Shown: positions 54,041-63,797 of the stretch, piece by piece
Numbering within the stretch: position 1 is the stretch's first letter
How the letters are laid out: each line of letters begins with the position of its first letter
Origin: Blastopirellula marina
GTDB taxonomy: Bacteria > Planctomycetota > Planctomycetia > Pirellulales > Pirellulaceae
Reading direction: 5' to 3'
Length of the DNA: 64,000 nucleotides
NCBI RefSeq assembly: GCF_002967765.1
Contig: NZ_PUHY01000001.1
Span: 62,001-126,000 of the forward strand
Translations under genes and position numbers: made by a program
Notes under the pieces: generated by a model
The model's database searches: none
Told to the model about the DNA's origin: nothing
What the model saw: only the letters and a program-made list of their open reading frames with translations

Positions 54041-54517
54041 ATGATTACCTCAATCATTATGTCCCACTTGTGTCGTCAACGTTCCCACCTCGCCCTCGTG
54101 GTGGGTTCGTTGGCGCTACTTAGCCTTTCGCTAGGTTGCGGTAGTCAACCGACCGGTGATATCGTTCCGACATCACCGGCGGCTGGAACGGCGACCTACA
54201 AAGGCAAGCCGTTGGAGTTCTACCAAATTCGTTTTGTCCCGGAAGATGGGCGTCCTGCTGCTGGGGTGACTGACGAAGAGGGTCACTTCACGATGGGCAC
54301 AAACGATACGGGGGATGGGGCTCCTTCCGGCAAACATCGCGTCGCGATCAACTATGTGGGTCCACCGATGCCGCCAGATTGGGGCGTGACTGATTTTTCC
54401 CCGATTCCTCCTCCGAAGTTTAAGGTCCCCGCGAAATTTTCCGATCCAGAAAAGTCGGGCATCACGGTAGAAGTTCCCGAGGATGGAAAAACCGATTTCG
54501 TTATCGAGATCGAATAG
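54041..54517 (+). CDS. Small lipoprotein following the DUF1559 gene
   Basis: The 158-residue protein has a lipoprotein signal with Cys33 (Ser-Leu-Gly-Cys). One beta-sandwich domain resembles the carboxypeptidase regulatory (CarboxypepD_reg/transthyretin-like) fold, with Gly-Lys-Pro-Leu, Thr-Asp-Glu-Glu-Gly-His-Phe and a Ser-Gly-Lys-His-Arg-Val turn. AGGAACG precedes the ATG. Such lipoproteins commonly follow DUF1559 genes in planctomycetes, and a terminator closes the pair. Function is unknown. Confidence 0.75.
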   Translation: MITSIIMSHLCRQRSHLALVVGSLALLSLSLGCGSQPTGDIVPTSPAAGTATYKGKPLEFYQIRFVPEDGRPAAGVTDEEGHFTMGTNDTGDGAPSGKHRVAINYVGPPMPPDWGVTDFSPIPPPKFKVPAKFSDPEKSGITVEVPEDGKTDFVIEIE

Positions 54518-54545
54518 GCGAACTTGCCGTTGATCAATGCCTGAG

Positions 54546-54572
54546 AGGGACGTTTCCTGCGTCCCTTTTTTT
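54546..54572 (+). terminator. Rho-independent terminator after the DUF1559 operon
   Basis: Stem GGGACG/CGTCCC with a 7-base loop followed by seven T. The rest of 54573-54794 shows no gene. Confidence 0.85.
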
Positions 54573-54794
54573 GTTTCTTGCATTGTTTGTAAGGTTAATT
54601 CAATCGTTAGTCCGATGATTGGTCGGCTTAGCGAAGTGAAGTCGCAAGTTTGCCTGTGCCAGACCTCCCTCCGTTCGACGGTTGCCATTCTTGGAAATCG
54701 CCATGTACCGATTGCATACGGTCCATCAGGCATCCACGGCAAAAAGCAGAGATGCGATACGATTCTGTATCGCTAGGCACGAGGAAGAACTCGG

Positions 54795-55772
54795 CTACGG
54801 CAGAAGTTCATATTGTACTGGCTGAAAGCCACTGACCAGCATTTCGAGTACGCAGTTTAGCGGCTCGGTCAACACTTCCACGGTTGGCTTGAGTTCGCCG
54901 ACACCGAGCGCTTGCTTCAGCACCTCGAGAAAGAATCCGTCACGTTGGAAAAGGCCGCCACTCACTCGCACAGATATCTGTTTCTCAGGCACATCGAGTC
55001 GAACGCGAAGTTGCTGCACAAGATTGGCAAGGTCGTCAGCCGCTTTCAAGAGTATACCAACCGCGGTCATGTCTGATTTCTGTGCTTGGTCGACCACGAT
55101 CTTGGAAAGTTGCGCGACCTCAGATTTGAGGTCGCTGAAGCTTGCCAGGTGAGTTTTCATTTCGTAGGCAGTGCTGACTCCCCACTGCTCACAGATGACT
55201 GCCGCCAATCCAAACGGTTCGCCAGTGGTCTCCAACGCTTGCAGCGTATACCGCAAGCCTTCGCGTCCGATAGCAAAGCCGCTACCGTCGTCGCCAAGGA
55301 TATGTCCCCAACCACCAGCAATCGCCAGTTGTCCGTTTCCGTTTCGGCCAATGCCAACCGACCCCGTCCCGGCGATTAGGCCGAACGATGGTTGGTCAGA
55401 TGTGCAATCCAAAAGTGGGTACAGATCTGGAACGACGGCGAGATTCTTAGCGAGGCGCCGGACTCTCAGCTTCTGGGTCAGCGCCGAGCGAACGGTCGAA
55501 TCCAGCGTCCCGGCAATCGAAAACAGGGCATGATCGCAAGCGATATCTTTCGCCTCAAGACCTTTCCGCGCCGACTTGACAGCAAGTAGAATCGCTTCGG
55601 TGGCGATGTCCATGCCAACCGCTCGGGGATTGCTGGGTCCAGCTTGTCCGTTGCCCAGAACTTCCCACTGATTCGCGTCAAGAATGCGTGCGATACAGCA
55701 GGCAGTTTTGGTCCCCCCTCCATCGACTGCCAAAACGATCTGGCCCGGTTGAACAGGAGTCGAGGGAGACAT
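54795..55772 (-). CDS. BadF/BadG/BcrA-family amino-sugar kinase (GlcNAc/MurNAc kinase-like)
   Basis: The protein has about 325 residues from the ATG at 55772; a TTG at 55793 extends it. It is an ASKHA-fold kinase: Val-Asp-Gly-Gly-Gly-Thr-Lys-Thr phosphate-1 motif, Leu-Ile-Ala-Gly-Thr-Gly-Ser-Val phosphate-2 and Gly-Asp-Asp-Gly-Ser-Gly. Related enzymes phosphorylate N-acetylglucosamine, and in MurK also N-acetylmuramic acid. It lies directly after murQ, whose substrate is MurNAc-6-phosphate, so a MurK-like role is favoured. The family is clear; the sugar is inferred from context. Confidence 0.8.
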   Translation of the reverse strand: MSPSTPVQPGQIVLAVDGGGTKTACCIARILDANQWEVLGNGQAGPSNPRAVGMDIATEAILLAVKSARKGLEAKDIACDHALFSIAGTLDSTVRSALTQKLRVRRLAKNLAVVPDLYPLLDCTSDQPSFGLIAGTGSVGIGRNGNGQLAIAGGWGHILGDDGSGFAIGREGLRYTLQALETTGEPFGLAAVICEQWGVSTAYEMKTHLASFSDLKSEVAQLSKIVVDQAQKSDMTAVGILLKAADDLANLVQQLRVRLDVPEKQISVRVSGGLFQRDGFFLEVLKQALGVGELKPTVEVLTEPLNCVLEMLVSGFQPVQYELLP

Positions 55773-55795
55773 GACGCGAGATATCCGAAACAAGA

Positions 55796-56710
55796 TCAGA
55801 GGCGGACGGCGCCGTTGGTGCCATCGTGGATCGCGCGGCGCAAGTGTCCGTGAGCACGGTCCAATAACGTTCGGGCATCTTCTGGCGATTGCTCGGTGTG
55901 ATGCATGACAATCGCCGTTTTCACTTCACCGTCACATTGGCTGAGCAGTTCGGCTGCGGCTGCCTCGTCTAATTCCGTAGCCGCCTTTACGATCCGTCGA
56001 GCTCGGGCGTTCAGCTTCGAGTTTGTCGCACGCAAGTCGACCATCAGATTACCGAACGTCTTACCTTGGCGAATCATCGCACCGGTGCTTAGCATGTTCA
56101 GCACCATCTTGGTTGCGGTGCCTGCTTTCATCCGAGTAGAACCGCTGAGGATCTCTGGTCCAACGACCGGAGCAATCACGAGGTCACAGTATGACTTCAA
56201 TTCGGAGTTGTCGTTGCACGTCAACCCGATGGCGTAAGCACCTAGTTCGCGTGCGTATTCCAGGCCGCCAATTACGTAGGGTGTGCGACCGCTAGTAGCG
56301 ATGCCGACGACCACATCGGTAGGCGAGAGTTGGATCTTCTCGAGGTCTTGCATGCCGAGGACAGGATTATCTTCCGCACCTTCCACCGCGGTGGTGATTG
56401 CCGAAGGACCACCAGCAATGAGACCGACGACCTGACGGGGATCCGAACGGAACGTCGGTGGACATTCGGCAGCATCGAGAATGCCCAGCCGACCCGAGGT
56501 TCCAGCGCCGAAATAGATCAGCCGACCTCCACTGTGCATTCGCTCAGAGATGACGTCGATAGCCGTGGCGATCTGCTGCGACTGTCTTCCGACAGCCTCC
56601 GCGACACCAGCGTCCTGATCGTTGATGAGTTTAACCACCTCGAGAGTCGTAAGCTCGTCGAGTTGTTCCGAGGCAGGATTGCTGGCCTCGGTTGTTAGAT
56701 GATCAAGCAT
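55796..56710 (-). CDS. murQ: N-acetylmuramic acid 6-phosphate etherase
   Basis: The 304-residue cytosolic enzyme is of normal length for MurQ. The SIS domain has Gly-Ala-Gly-Thr-Ser-Gly-Arg-Leu-Gly, the Ala-Glu-Cys-Pro-Pro-Thr-Phe segment with the catalytic Glu, and Gly-Ser-Thr-Arg-Met-Lys-Ala-Gly-Thr-Ala-Thr-Lys. It cleaves the lactyl ether of MurNAc-6-phosphate, giving GlcNAc-6-phosphate and lactate in peptidoglycan recycling. The kinase gene follows within about 25 bp; the symporter gene lies divergently across 239 bp. Confidence 0.95.
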   Translation of the reverse strand: MLDHLTTEASNPASEQLDELTTLEVVKLINDQDAGVAEAVGRQSQQIATAIDVISERMHSGGRLIYFGAGTSGRLGILDAAECPPTFRSDPRQVVGLIAGGPSAITTAVEGAEDNPVLGMQDLEKIQLSPTDVVVGIATSGRTPYVIGGLEYARELGAYAIGLTCNDNSELKSYCDLVIAPVVGPEILSGSTRMKAGTATKMVLNMLSTGAMIRQGKTFGNLMVDLRATNSKLNARARRIVKAATELDEAAAAELLSQCDGEVKTAIVMHHTEQSPEDARTLLDRAHGHLRRAIHDGTNGAVRL

Positions 56711-56949
56711 AGTTATTTCAACTAACCTCGGACTAGGTCACAACATCCGTGCGACAAATGCTTCCTTGCTTCCTCTCTCGTTAGTTTAGGCGAAGGGATA
56801 GGCTCCGCCTAGATTCTGTGCGCAAAAGCGAGAGAATAATGCGCCTGCTCGACTAGCGACCAGCTTTGGGAGAGGTAGACTGAATGCTGTCAGAATTGCA
56901 TTCATGATCTCGATCGATCAACCTTTCCCTTGTTGGTGACCATTTCGGC

Positions 56950-58455
56950 ATGAGTTTTCTTGATTCCCTGGCCATTCCACCCGTCGATGCCGCGATCATC
57001 GCGTTGTACATCCTCGGTACCACCTTGCTGGGAGTTTGGCTTGGTAAGGGAGAGAACTCGACAAGTGACTTCTTCTTAGGGTCAGGCAACTTACCTTCCT
57101 GGGCGTTATTACTATCGATTGTTGCCACCGAAACCAGTACGGTCACCTTTCTGAGCGTGCCTGGCCTCGCATTTAAGCAGGGAGGCAACTTTGGGTTTTT
57201 GCAGCTGGCGATTGGCTACATCATTGGCCGTGTCTTTGTACTGACCTTCTTGTTGCCGCTCTACTTTAAGAATCAGAATTCAACGGCTTACGAAGTGTTC
57301 CAACGCAATTTTGGGACTTCGACCCGCAAGCTGGCATCTGTCTTCTTTCTAGGGGCACGTACGCTGGGCGACGGTCTGCGGCTGTTCCTAACCGCGTTCA
57401 CTTTGCAGCAGGTCATTCACATTAACTTCGACGTTAGTGTGATTGTGATCGCCGTTGCCACGTCCATCTATGCACTTTTTGGTGGTGTACGCTCGGTGGT
57501 CTGGAACGATTGCCTGCAGTTCGCGGTCTACATGACAGGGGCATTTATCGCAATCGGTGTGATCCTTTATCGGCTGCCTGGTGGGGCTCAGGAGTATTTC
57601 GCCTTTGCGTCAGAAACAGGTCGCTTACAGCTTTTTGATGTCAACTTCTTGCCTGAGAACGGCCAGTTGACCTTATGGTCCGGCATCTTCGGTGGCGCTG
57701 TTCTCAGCCTTGCAACACATGGTGCCGACCAGTTGATCGTGCAGCGATACTTGTGTGCGAAAGATCAACGGTCCGCTGGGTTGGCGTTGTTCTGGAGCGG
57801 TCCCATCGTGTTCGCTCAGTTTGCGTTGTTCCTGGCTATTGGTGCTGGACTTGCTTGTTACTACGCACAGTTCGATCCAGCTCGAGAATCGTTAGCAGGC
57901 GATCAAGCGTTTGCCTCGTTTATCGTCAATGATTTACCCGTCGGTATCCGCGGCGTGATTCTCGCTGCCGTGTTTGCTGCCGCGATGTCGACTCTCTCCA
58001 GCTCGGTGAATTCTTCATCGAGTTCACTACTCGACGATCTTGGTGGAGAAGAGCTTCGTAAATTGCCGGATAATCGCCGACTGCTCTTGGCACGCGTGTT
58101 TACGGTGCTCTTTACCGTACTTCAGGCCGTGGTCGCGATCGTCGCCTATTATCAGGGATACGCCACCACCGTCGTGCACCAAGCGTTGGCTATCGCCGGA
58201 TTCTCGGCGGGGCTGTTGTTGGGTCTGTTTCTTATCGCACTAGTCATTGGCCGAGTACCCAGCCTGTACGCCAACATTGGACTACTAGCAGGTGCCGTGA
58301 TCGTAGTTTGCGTTTGGCAATACTACGGACTGAGCGGCTACTGGAACTCGCTGGTTTGCTGCGTCAGCGTTTTCACGATCACCGCGACCATCTGGTCGAT
58401 TGCCAATTTTATTTTCGAGCCATCGCCGATTGCCTCCGTTGAGGATGAAACATGA
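56950..58455 (+). CDS. Sodium:solute symporter (SSS family)
   Basis: The 501-residue protein has about 13 helices. It has the family's early Ser-x-Phe-Phe-Leu-Gly-Ser-Gly segment, Ala-Thr-Glu-Thr-Ser-Thr sodium-site region near helix 2 and the Ala-Ala-x-Met-Ser-Thr-Leu-Ser-Ser motif in helix 9. It is a Na+-coupled importer. Its gene overlaps the beta-lactamase/NamZ gene by 4 bp (ATGA), and murQ with the kinase lies divergently, so MurNAc or a related wall sugar is the likely cargo. That would replace the PTS carrier MurP of enterobacteria. Cargo is inference. Confidence 0.88.
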   Translation: MSFLDSLAIPPVDAAIIALYILGTTLLGVWLGKGENSTSDFFLGSGNLPSWALLLSIVATETSTVTFLSVPGLAFKQGGNFGFLQLAIGYIIGRVFVLTFLLPLYFKNQNSTAYEVFQRNFGTSTRKLASVFFLGARTLGDGLRLFLTAFTLQQVIHINFDVSVIVIAVATSIYALFGGVRSVVWNDCLQFAVYMTGAFIAIGVILYRLPGGAQEYFAFASETGRLQLFDVNFLPENGQLTLWSGIFGGAVLSLATHGADQLIVQRYLCAKDQRSAGLALFWSGPIVFAQFALFLAIGAGLACYYAQFDPARESLAGDQAFASFIVNDLPVGIRGVILAAVFAAAMSTLSSSVNSSSSSLLDDLGGEELRKLPDNRRLLLARVFTVLFTVLQAVVAIVAYYQGYATTVVHQALAIAGFSAGLLLGLFLIALVIGRVPSLYANIGLLAGAVIVVCVWQYYGLSGYWNSLVCCVSVFTITATIWSIANFIFEPSPIASVEDET

Positions 58456-60755
58456 TCTTGCGTACTTTGCTGCTTGCAACATTCCTTTCAATTCCCTCGC
58501 TCGCCTTGGCCGAGATTCCGACGGCAACGCCAGAAGAAGTCGGTATGGCAGGTCCGATTGCTCCAGCGATCGACCAAGAGATTGAAAAGGCTTTGGCTGA
58601 GAAAAAGATGCCAGGTTGTGTGGTCGTTGTTGTCCGACACGGAAAGATCGTCTACGAAAAAGCCCACGGTAATCGCCGAATTGTGCCCAACGTGGAACCG
58701 ATGACCGTCGACACGGTATTCGATATGGCCTCGCTGACGAAGCCAATTTCGACTGCTACGAGTGTGATGCAGTTGGTCGAGCAAGGCAAAGTAGATCTCG
58801 ATCAGCCAGTCTCGAAATACCTTCCTGAGTTCCAAGGTAACGGTAAAGAAGATATCACCGTTCGGCAATTGATGATCCATGTAAGCGGGCTTACGCCGGA
58901 CAATCATGTGAATGATTACCTCGATGGCTGGGACACCGCCTACGAAAAGATTTGCGACCTCAAGCTGCTCTCCCCGCCTGGCGATAAGTTCCGCTACTCG
59001 GACGTCGGCTTTCTGCTGCTGGGCGAAATTGTCGCTCGTGTTTCCGGTCAGCCACTCGATCAATACGCCAAGGAGCACGTCTTCCAACCGCTGGGGATGA
59101 CCGAAAGCGGCTACAACCCGCCAGAAGCTCTGAAGAAGCGTGCTGTGACCACCCAGGAAGAAGATGGTGTATGGTTGAAAGGGACGGTCCACGACCCACG
59201 TGCTCGCCTGTGTGAAGGCGTCGCTGGTCACGCTGGCCTGTTCAGCACAGCGCACGATCTGGTTCTATACGGTAAAGGTATGCTGGCCGCGCAGAAAGCG
59301 GGCGAAGGGCACGTCCTGAACCCCGAAACCTTGAAGCTGATGACCAGCGGATACGATGCCGTCGGAAATGTGCGCGGGCTCGGTTGGGATAAGAAGAGTG
59401 GTTATTCCAGCAATCGTGGCGCCAGCATGACGGACAAAGCATACGGACACGGAGGCTTTACCGGCACGGCGATGTGGATCGATCCTGGTCTCGATCTCGT
59501 CGTGATTTTCCTATCGAACCGCGTTCATCCAGATGGAAAGGGTTCGGTCAATCAGTTGGCTGGTCGTATCGGTACTATTGCCGCGGATGCTTGCCTCGCG
59601 ACCGAAGAGAACACTGACGATAAGGGGACCAAGCTCGGAATCGATGTTCTCGCCAACGACAAATTTGCGGCCCTGAAAGGAAAGAAGGTTGGTTTGATCG
59701 CCAATCACACCAGCCGCGACAAGGAGGGCACTGGTACGCACATCTTGCTGCACGAAGCACCTGACGTCGACCTCGTCACGATCTTCAGCCCCGAACATGG
59801 CTTCGCTGGCTTACTCGATCAATCGCACATTGGCGATTCAGTCGAACCGAAGACAGGTGTCCACGTCAAGAGCTTATATGGCGAGACCCGCAAGCCAACT
59901 AAAGAACAGCTTGCCGGGATCGATACGCTGGTATTCGATATTCAAGACATTGGCTGCCGCTTCTACACCTACATCTCGACGATGGGTTTGGCAATGGAAG
60001 CCGCGGCAGAACTCGACATCGAGTTCATCGTTCTCGATCGCCCGAACCCGCTGGGCGGTGAGGTGATGGATGGATCGATGCTCGACGACGAGAAACGCTC
60101 GTTCGTCGGTTTCCATGACATACCGGTCCGACATGGTATGACGATCGGCGAGCTGGCTCAGATGATGAACGCTGAACGAGGCTGGGGAACCAAGCTGACT
60201 GTAATCAAACTGGAAGATTGGCAGCGCGACGAACTACTTTACGAAACTGGTCTCCCTTGGCGTAACACTTCGCCGAACATGCGAAACCTGGCCCAAGCGC
60301 TTATCTACCCTGGAGTAGGTCTGCTGGAAACAACCAACGTTTCGGTTGGCCGTGGAACCGACACACCGTTCGAGATCCTCGGAGCTACTTGGATCGATGG
60401 TCCAGAGTTGGCCGCCGCGATCAACGCTTACGAAATCCCCGGCGTCAAAGCCATTGGTATCGAATTCACCCCAGAGTCGAGTAAGTATGAAGGGGAATTG
60501 TGTGGTGGTGTGAACTTCATCATCACCGACTGGAGCAAATTCGAGACGCTTGACTTGGGCTGGGCCGTTGCGGCTAGTCTCAAGAAGCTATACCCAAACG
60601 ATTGGGAAACTAAGCGATTGCCCACGCTATTGGGGAATCAACAAGTGCTCGATATGATCAACGACGGCAAGACGCCAGCTGAGATCAAAGTAACCTATCA
60701 AAAGGATCTGGCTGACTTCGCCAAACGCCGCGATCCATTTTTGCTGTACGAATAA
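58452..60755 (+). CDS. Beta-lactamase-like hydrolase fused to NamZ-type exo-MurNAc-ase
   Basis: The 767-residue exported fusion has a signal peptide (1-20). A serine beta-lactamase/esterase domain (about 22-385) has Ser94-Leu-Thr-Lys97, Tyr-Ser-Asp near 180 and His-Gly-Gly near the end. A DUF1343/NamZ domain (about 395-767) has Phe-Ser-Pro-Glu448-His-Gly and Asp-Ile-Gln-Asp-Ile-Gly. NamZ enzymes release terminal N-acetylmuramic acid from peptidoglycan fragments; the first domain may trim peptides or esters. Coupling to the symporter gene, with murQ close by, fits a MurNAc-scavenging pathway. Domains are clear; the combined activity is inferred. Confidence 0.88.
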   Translation: MILRTLLLATFLSIPSLALAEIPTATPEEVGMAGPIAPAIDQEIEKALAEKKMPGCVVVVVRHGKIVYEKAHGNRRIVPNVEPMTVDTVFDMASLTKPISTATSVMQLVEQGKVDLDQPVSKYLPEFQGNGKEDITVRQLMIHVSGLTPDNHVNDYLDGWDTAYEKICDLKLLSPPGDKFRYSDVGFLLLGEIVARVSGQPLDQYAKEHVFQPLGMTESGYNPPEALKKRAVTTQEEDGVWLKGTVHDPRARLCEGVAGHAGLFSTAHDLVLYGKGMLAAQKAGEGHVLNPETLKLMTSGYDAVGNVRGLGWDKKSGYSSNRGASMTDKAYGHGGFTGTAMWIDPGLDLVVIFLSNRVHPDGKGSVNQLAGRIGTIAADACLATEENTDDKGTKLGIDVLANDKFAALKGKKVGLIANHTSRDKEGTGTHILLHEAPDVDLVTIFSPEHGFAGLLDQSHIGDSVEPKTGVHVKSLYGETRKPTKEQLAGIDTLVFDIQDIGCRFYTYISTMGLAMEAAAELDIEFIVLDRPNPLGGEVMDGSMLDDEKRSFVGFHDIPVRHGMTIGELAQMMNAERGWGTKLTVIKLEDWQRDELLYETGLPWRNTSPNMRNLAQALIYPGVGLLETTNVSVGRGTDTPFEILGATWIDGPELAAAINAYEIPGVKAIGIEFTPESSKYEGELCGGVNFIITDWSKFETLDLGWAVAASLKKLYPNDWETKRLPTLLGNQQVLDMINDGKTPAEIKVTYQKDLADFAKRRDPFLLYE

Positions 60756-60805
60756 ATCGTGGCGGCTTAATGGTCGATACGTGACCGTCGCTCTTGTTCA
60801 TAGCA

Positions 60806-60834
60806 AAAAGCCCACGCAAGTCGTGGGCTTTTTT
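60806..60834 (+). terminator. Rho-independent terminator after the NamZ fusion gene
   Basis: Perfect 11-bp stem AAAAGCCCACG/CGTGGGCTTTT with a 5-base loop and a T tail. It closes the symporter-NamZ operon. Confidence 0.9.
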
Positions 60835-60921
60835 GTTTGCATTCGCCAACATAATCGGCAGACTGGCATTAGGCTAAGGAGCCAATCAGTTACCAATCCA
60901 CACTTCGCAGGAACGCCTTCC

Positions 60922-61461
60922 TTGGCAGCTAGTCGTTATCGCAGATTCACACTCAAGACGATCTTCGTTGCTACGGCGGTCGTTGCCATCCTGTTGGCAT
61001 TGTTCATTCCTTCCGTCAAGCAGCAGTGGCTTGCCTACCAGCTTTCTCGTTACGACGTTTCTGCCGTAATGTTCGACCCAGACGGGGATATCACTTGGCT
61101 TGCGATAAGACGCACTGGTCAACTTCGACAACTACTGGAAGATTTTGATTGTTCCCATATCGAGTCGCTCGACTTAACACGATCTCAGGTCGATACTTCG
61201 ATCGCCACTTTAAACCAATTCGATTCCCTGCATGAATTAAGCCTTTCCAATTCAACGCTGGATGACCAACTGGCATTAACCATGGTGGGCGTCACCGCAG
61301 AAGTGCTTTGCGTAAGTGACACTAAGCTCACCGCGAACGGTCTAACGTCCATACTCGACGCCAACTACATACGCACAGTTGATGCTCAGGGAACGATTAT
61401 CAATCGTCAAGAGGCGGAAGACCTTTCCGAGAAGTATTCCGTCGTTATCTTGGTCGACTAA
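60922..61461 (+). CDS. Small membrane-anchored protein with leucine-rich-like repeats
   Basis: The protein has about 179 residues from a TTG at 60922 with AGGAACG upstream; the open frame reaches back through the terminator, which cannot be coding. A basic Arg-Arg-Phe-Thr-Leu-Lys start leads into one helix (about 12-32), a pattern common in planctomycete membrane proteins. Residues 70-150 show leucine-rich-like spacing (Leu-x-Leu-Thr, Leu-x-Leu-Ser). Function is unknown. The start is the uncertain part. Confidence 0.55.
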   Translation: MAASRYRRFTLKTIFVATAVVAILLALFIPSVKQQWLAYQLSRYDVSAVMFDPDGDITWLAIRRTGQLRQLLEDFDCSHIESLDLTRSQVDTSIATLNQFDSLHELSLSNSTLDDQLALTMVGVTAEVLCVSDTKLTANGLTSILDANYIRTVDAQGTIINRQEAEDLSEKYSVVILVD

Positions 61462-61529
61462 ATTTGGAGCGGTACTGCGAAGCAAGCATCGTCCACCAGG
61501 TCAGCCAGACCGATTCTGTTAATCATCGA

Positions 61530-63542
61530 TCACTCTGTCCGACGGAATTTGTTCGCCTCGGCATAGACTTCATCGATTAAGTCGTACTTTTCAGGCCAAA
61601 TTGATTTCGTCGGTTTGAGATCGAGTTCCACAATTCGTCTAGCCGCCCTGTACGCGGTCTCTCGATCATCCCACATAGCGGCGACTAACAGAGTCTGGTT
61701 CATAGTGAATTCATCCCGTGTCGTCTGTGAGATGGCAAGCATTCCTTTCAATACTCGCTCACGCGAGAAATCGGTCTCGGTGTCAATGCCTTTCCAGCCC
61801 ACAAAATTGACCACATGCTGTGCGATTCTGGCGTACATAATATCCCCATCAATGCCTCCCAATTTGTCCGCGGTGAAGCGGGCGAGATACTCCGTTTCGC
61901 CAGGTTTACCACCCCAGCGAGGCAGGCGTGCCACCGCTTCTTCAGCGAACGTACGGTGGTAGTTGGGATACTTTTCAAACGCTTGACGAAGATATTTGTT
62001 AATCTCTTCCCGTTCCCATTGCAGATTCTTTCCAGCAATAATCGCACAGGTGTAAGCTTCAGCAGGGACTTTCTTCTGGTCAAACAACGGAGCAGCAACC
62101 TCCCACGACTTCTCCATGTTGTCGTAGAACACTTCCCAGGCATCTTCCGCTACCGAGTTAGCATAGCCGGAACCTCGGGCCCGGTAACCGTCGGCAAGAT
62201 ATAAGCGGAACAAAGCAATCCGCATAAATTGGCAGTTGTTCGGATTATCTTGAATCCACTTGTGGATCACCTGGTAAGGCTCTTCTTCGCTCCCTTTGAA
62301 TTTCGGCGCGATTGTTTGTACGCAGCTCATGAGAAATGAATATGGAGTTTCGTGCTCATTATCTTCAAAGTGATCAACTCGGTCGTTCCACTTTTCTGCA
62401 ATCAACTCTAAAGCCTCGAATCTTCCCCGAGCGGCCTCATTACATACGGATGTCGATAGGGCCACAATTCCCGAAGTGACGTCCAAGAATGCATTCCATC
62501 TCGTCACGTGACCTTCTGGTGTGATCGTGACGAGAGCTTCCGCGTTCGGGAAAATCCGCGTATGCGCGGCCGAAAGTTCCACAGGCAGTTTCACCTTTTT
62601 GTTGACGCGTCCCAATGAGATCATCCGATTCTCTAGGAACTTATCAGTAAGGGTCCACATCCAAGGACTATGCTTCACCATGGCTGCGTCGTAGAGTGTG
62701 TCGTCGACTTTAACCTCGCTGAATTTTGCTTCGTATTTCTTGTCTCCCTTGTAGTACAAAACCGTCCATGCGAGTTGGTGGGGACTGCCGGTCACGAACC
62801 GATCATCGGATGAATGCATGAAGCTAGGCGGACGAATCGCAAGATGATTCTCGGTAGTGTCTTTGCCGTCGAAATAGACGTCCGTTACTTTATCTTGAGA
62901 ATCGACGTGAATCTTCCACCAGCTTTCTTGCTTGCCACCTGCCGCTACGAGACTTCTTACGGCTTTGTTGTTAGTTGGGCCAAAATGAAATCCTTTTGAT
63001 TTGCCCAAGGCATTCACCTCGAACGACTTTCCAAAATCATCAACCGCAATGATGCGATCTTGATCCGATGATACTTGAACCATCTGAATCGGCGACTTGA
63101 ATGCATCGTACTGGATTGCGGGTTTGGACTTGGTAGGCACATAGACTTCAATAAGTCCTGACGGGAATCCAACAGCGAGCACCCTTCCGTTGGCAGAGAT
63201 GCCAATCGCCGATTTCGACGATGCCTGTGCAGGAACGATTCTCGCGGTTTGCTCGCCGGTCTTCAGATTCCAAACAACTAAGGCTCCTTCTTTGTCAAGA
63301 ACGAGCAGTGTGGTTCCATCCTCTGAAATCACGGTTTGGGAAGCAGGGGGCCCACTTAAGTCGAACTCGTTTGCCTTATTGATTTCTGGAGGACGAATGC
63401 GATGAGCGAGTCTTTGCCAAGATTCAACAAGTTCTTCATCGGTCGGCGGTTGTACGACATTCTGACCGAGCGAAGCATGAGCTGAGGTGGCCCATACAAC
63501 AACCAGAACTACTGCACGATAGTAGGCCAAAGTCAAACGCAT
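61530..63542 (-). CDS. Secreted protein with WD40-like N-terminal half
   Basis: The 670-residue protein has a signal peptide (about 1-26). A beta-propeller-like region (about 65-350) carries repeats such as Leu-Val-Val-Trp-Asn-Leu and Ile-Ser-Ala-Asn-Gly-Arg. The C-terminal helical region (about 370-665) with Ala-Arg-Gly-Ser-Gly-Tyr-Ala resembles DUF4034-type proteins. GAGGGT lies before the ATG. Partners and function are unknown. The domain assignments are by eye and moderate. Confidence 0.6.
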   Translation of the reverse strand: MRLTLAYYRAVVLVVVWATSAHASLGQNVVQPPTDEELVESWQRLAHRIRPPEINKANEFDLSGPPASQTVISEDGTTLLVLDKEGALVVWNLKTGEQTARIVPAQASSKSAIGISANGRVLAVGFPSGLIEVYVPTKSKPAIQYDAFKSPIQMVQVSSDQDRIIAVDDFGKSFEVNALGKSKGFHFGPTNNKAVRSLVAAGGKQESWWKIHVDSQDKVTDVYFDGKDTTENHLAIRPPSFMHSSDDRFVTGSPHQLAWTVLYYKGDKKYEAKFSEVKVDDTLYDAAMVKHSPWMWTLTDKFLENRMISLGRVNKKVKLPVELSAAHTRIFPNAEALVTITPEGHVTRWNAFLDVTSGIVALSTSVCNEAARGRFEALELIAEKWNDRVDHFEDNEHETPYSFLMSCVQTIAPKFKGSEEEPYQVIHKWIQDNPNNCQFMRIALFRLYLADGYRARGSGYANSVAEDAWEVFYDNMEKSWEVAAPLFDQKKVPAEAYTCAIIAGKNLQWEREEINKYLRQAFEKYPNYHRTFAEEAVARLPRWGGKPGETEYLARFTADKLGGIDGDIMYARIAQHVVNFVGWKGIDTETDFSRERVLKGMLAISQTTRDEFTMNQTLLVAAMWDDRETAYRAARRIVELDLKPTKSIWPEKYDLIDEVYAEANKFRRTE

Positions 63543-63797
63543 TTCGTCGGTACCCTCGGTCCGCTTTTAAGGAGCGCAGTGAAAAGCCATGTGTTAGCTA
63601 GTAGCTCTTCATTCTAAAAACAGGCTCATGCCACACGAAGCATATTTCCGTGAATATGACGTAAACTTGGTCACGAAAATTCCGGCATTATTCGTGTTTT
63701 TCACGGCGCGTTTGCGTGTCTGCCTCGGAGGTGCTAACGCGCAAAATTGGACTATGCGATTAGAGATCCGCTTGTGAGGCACTCGAAGAGGCACCCA

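Noticed and set aside
60781-60921. Upstream extension of the small membrane protein gene
   Set aside because: It runs through the perfect terminator at 60806-60834.
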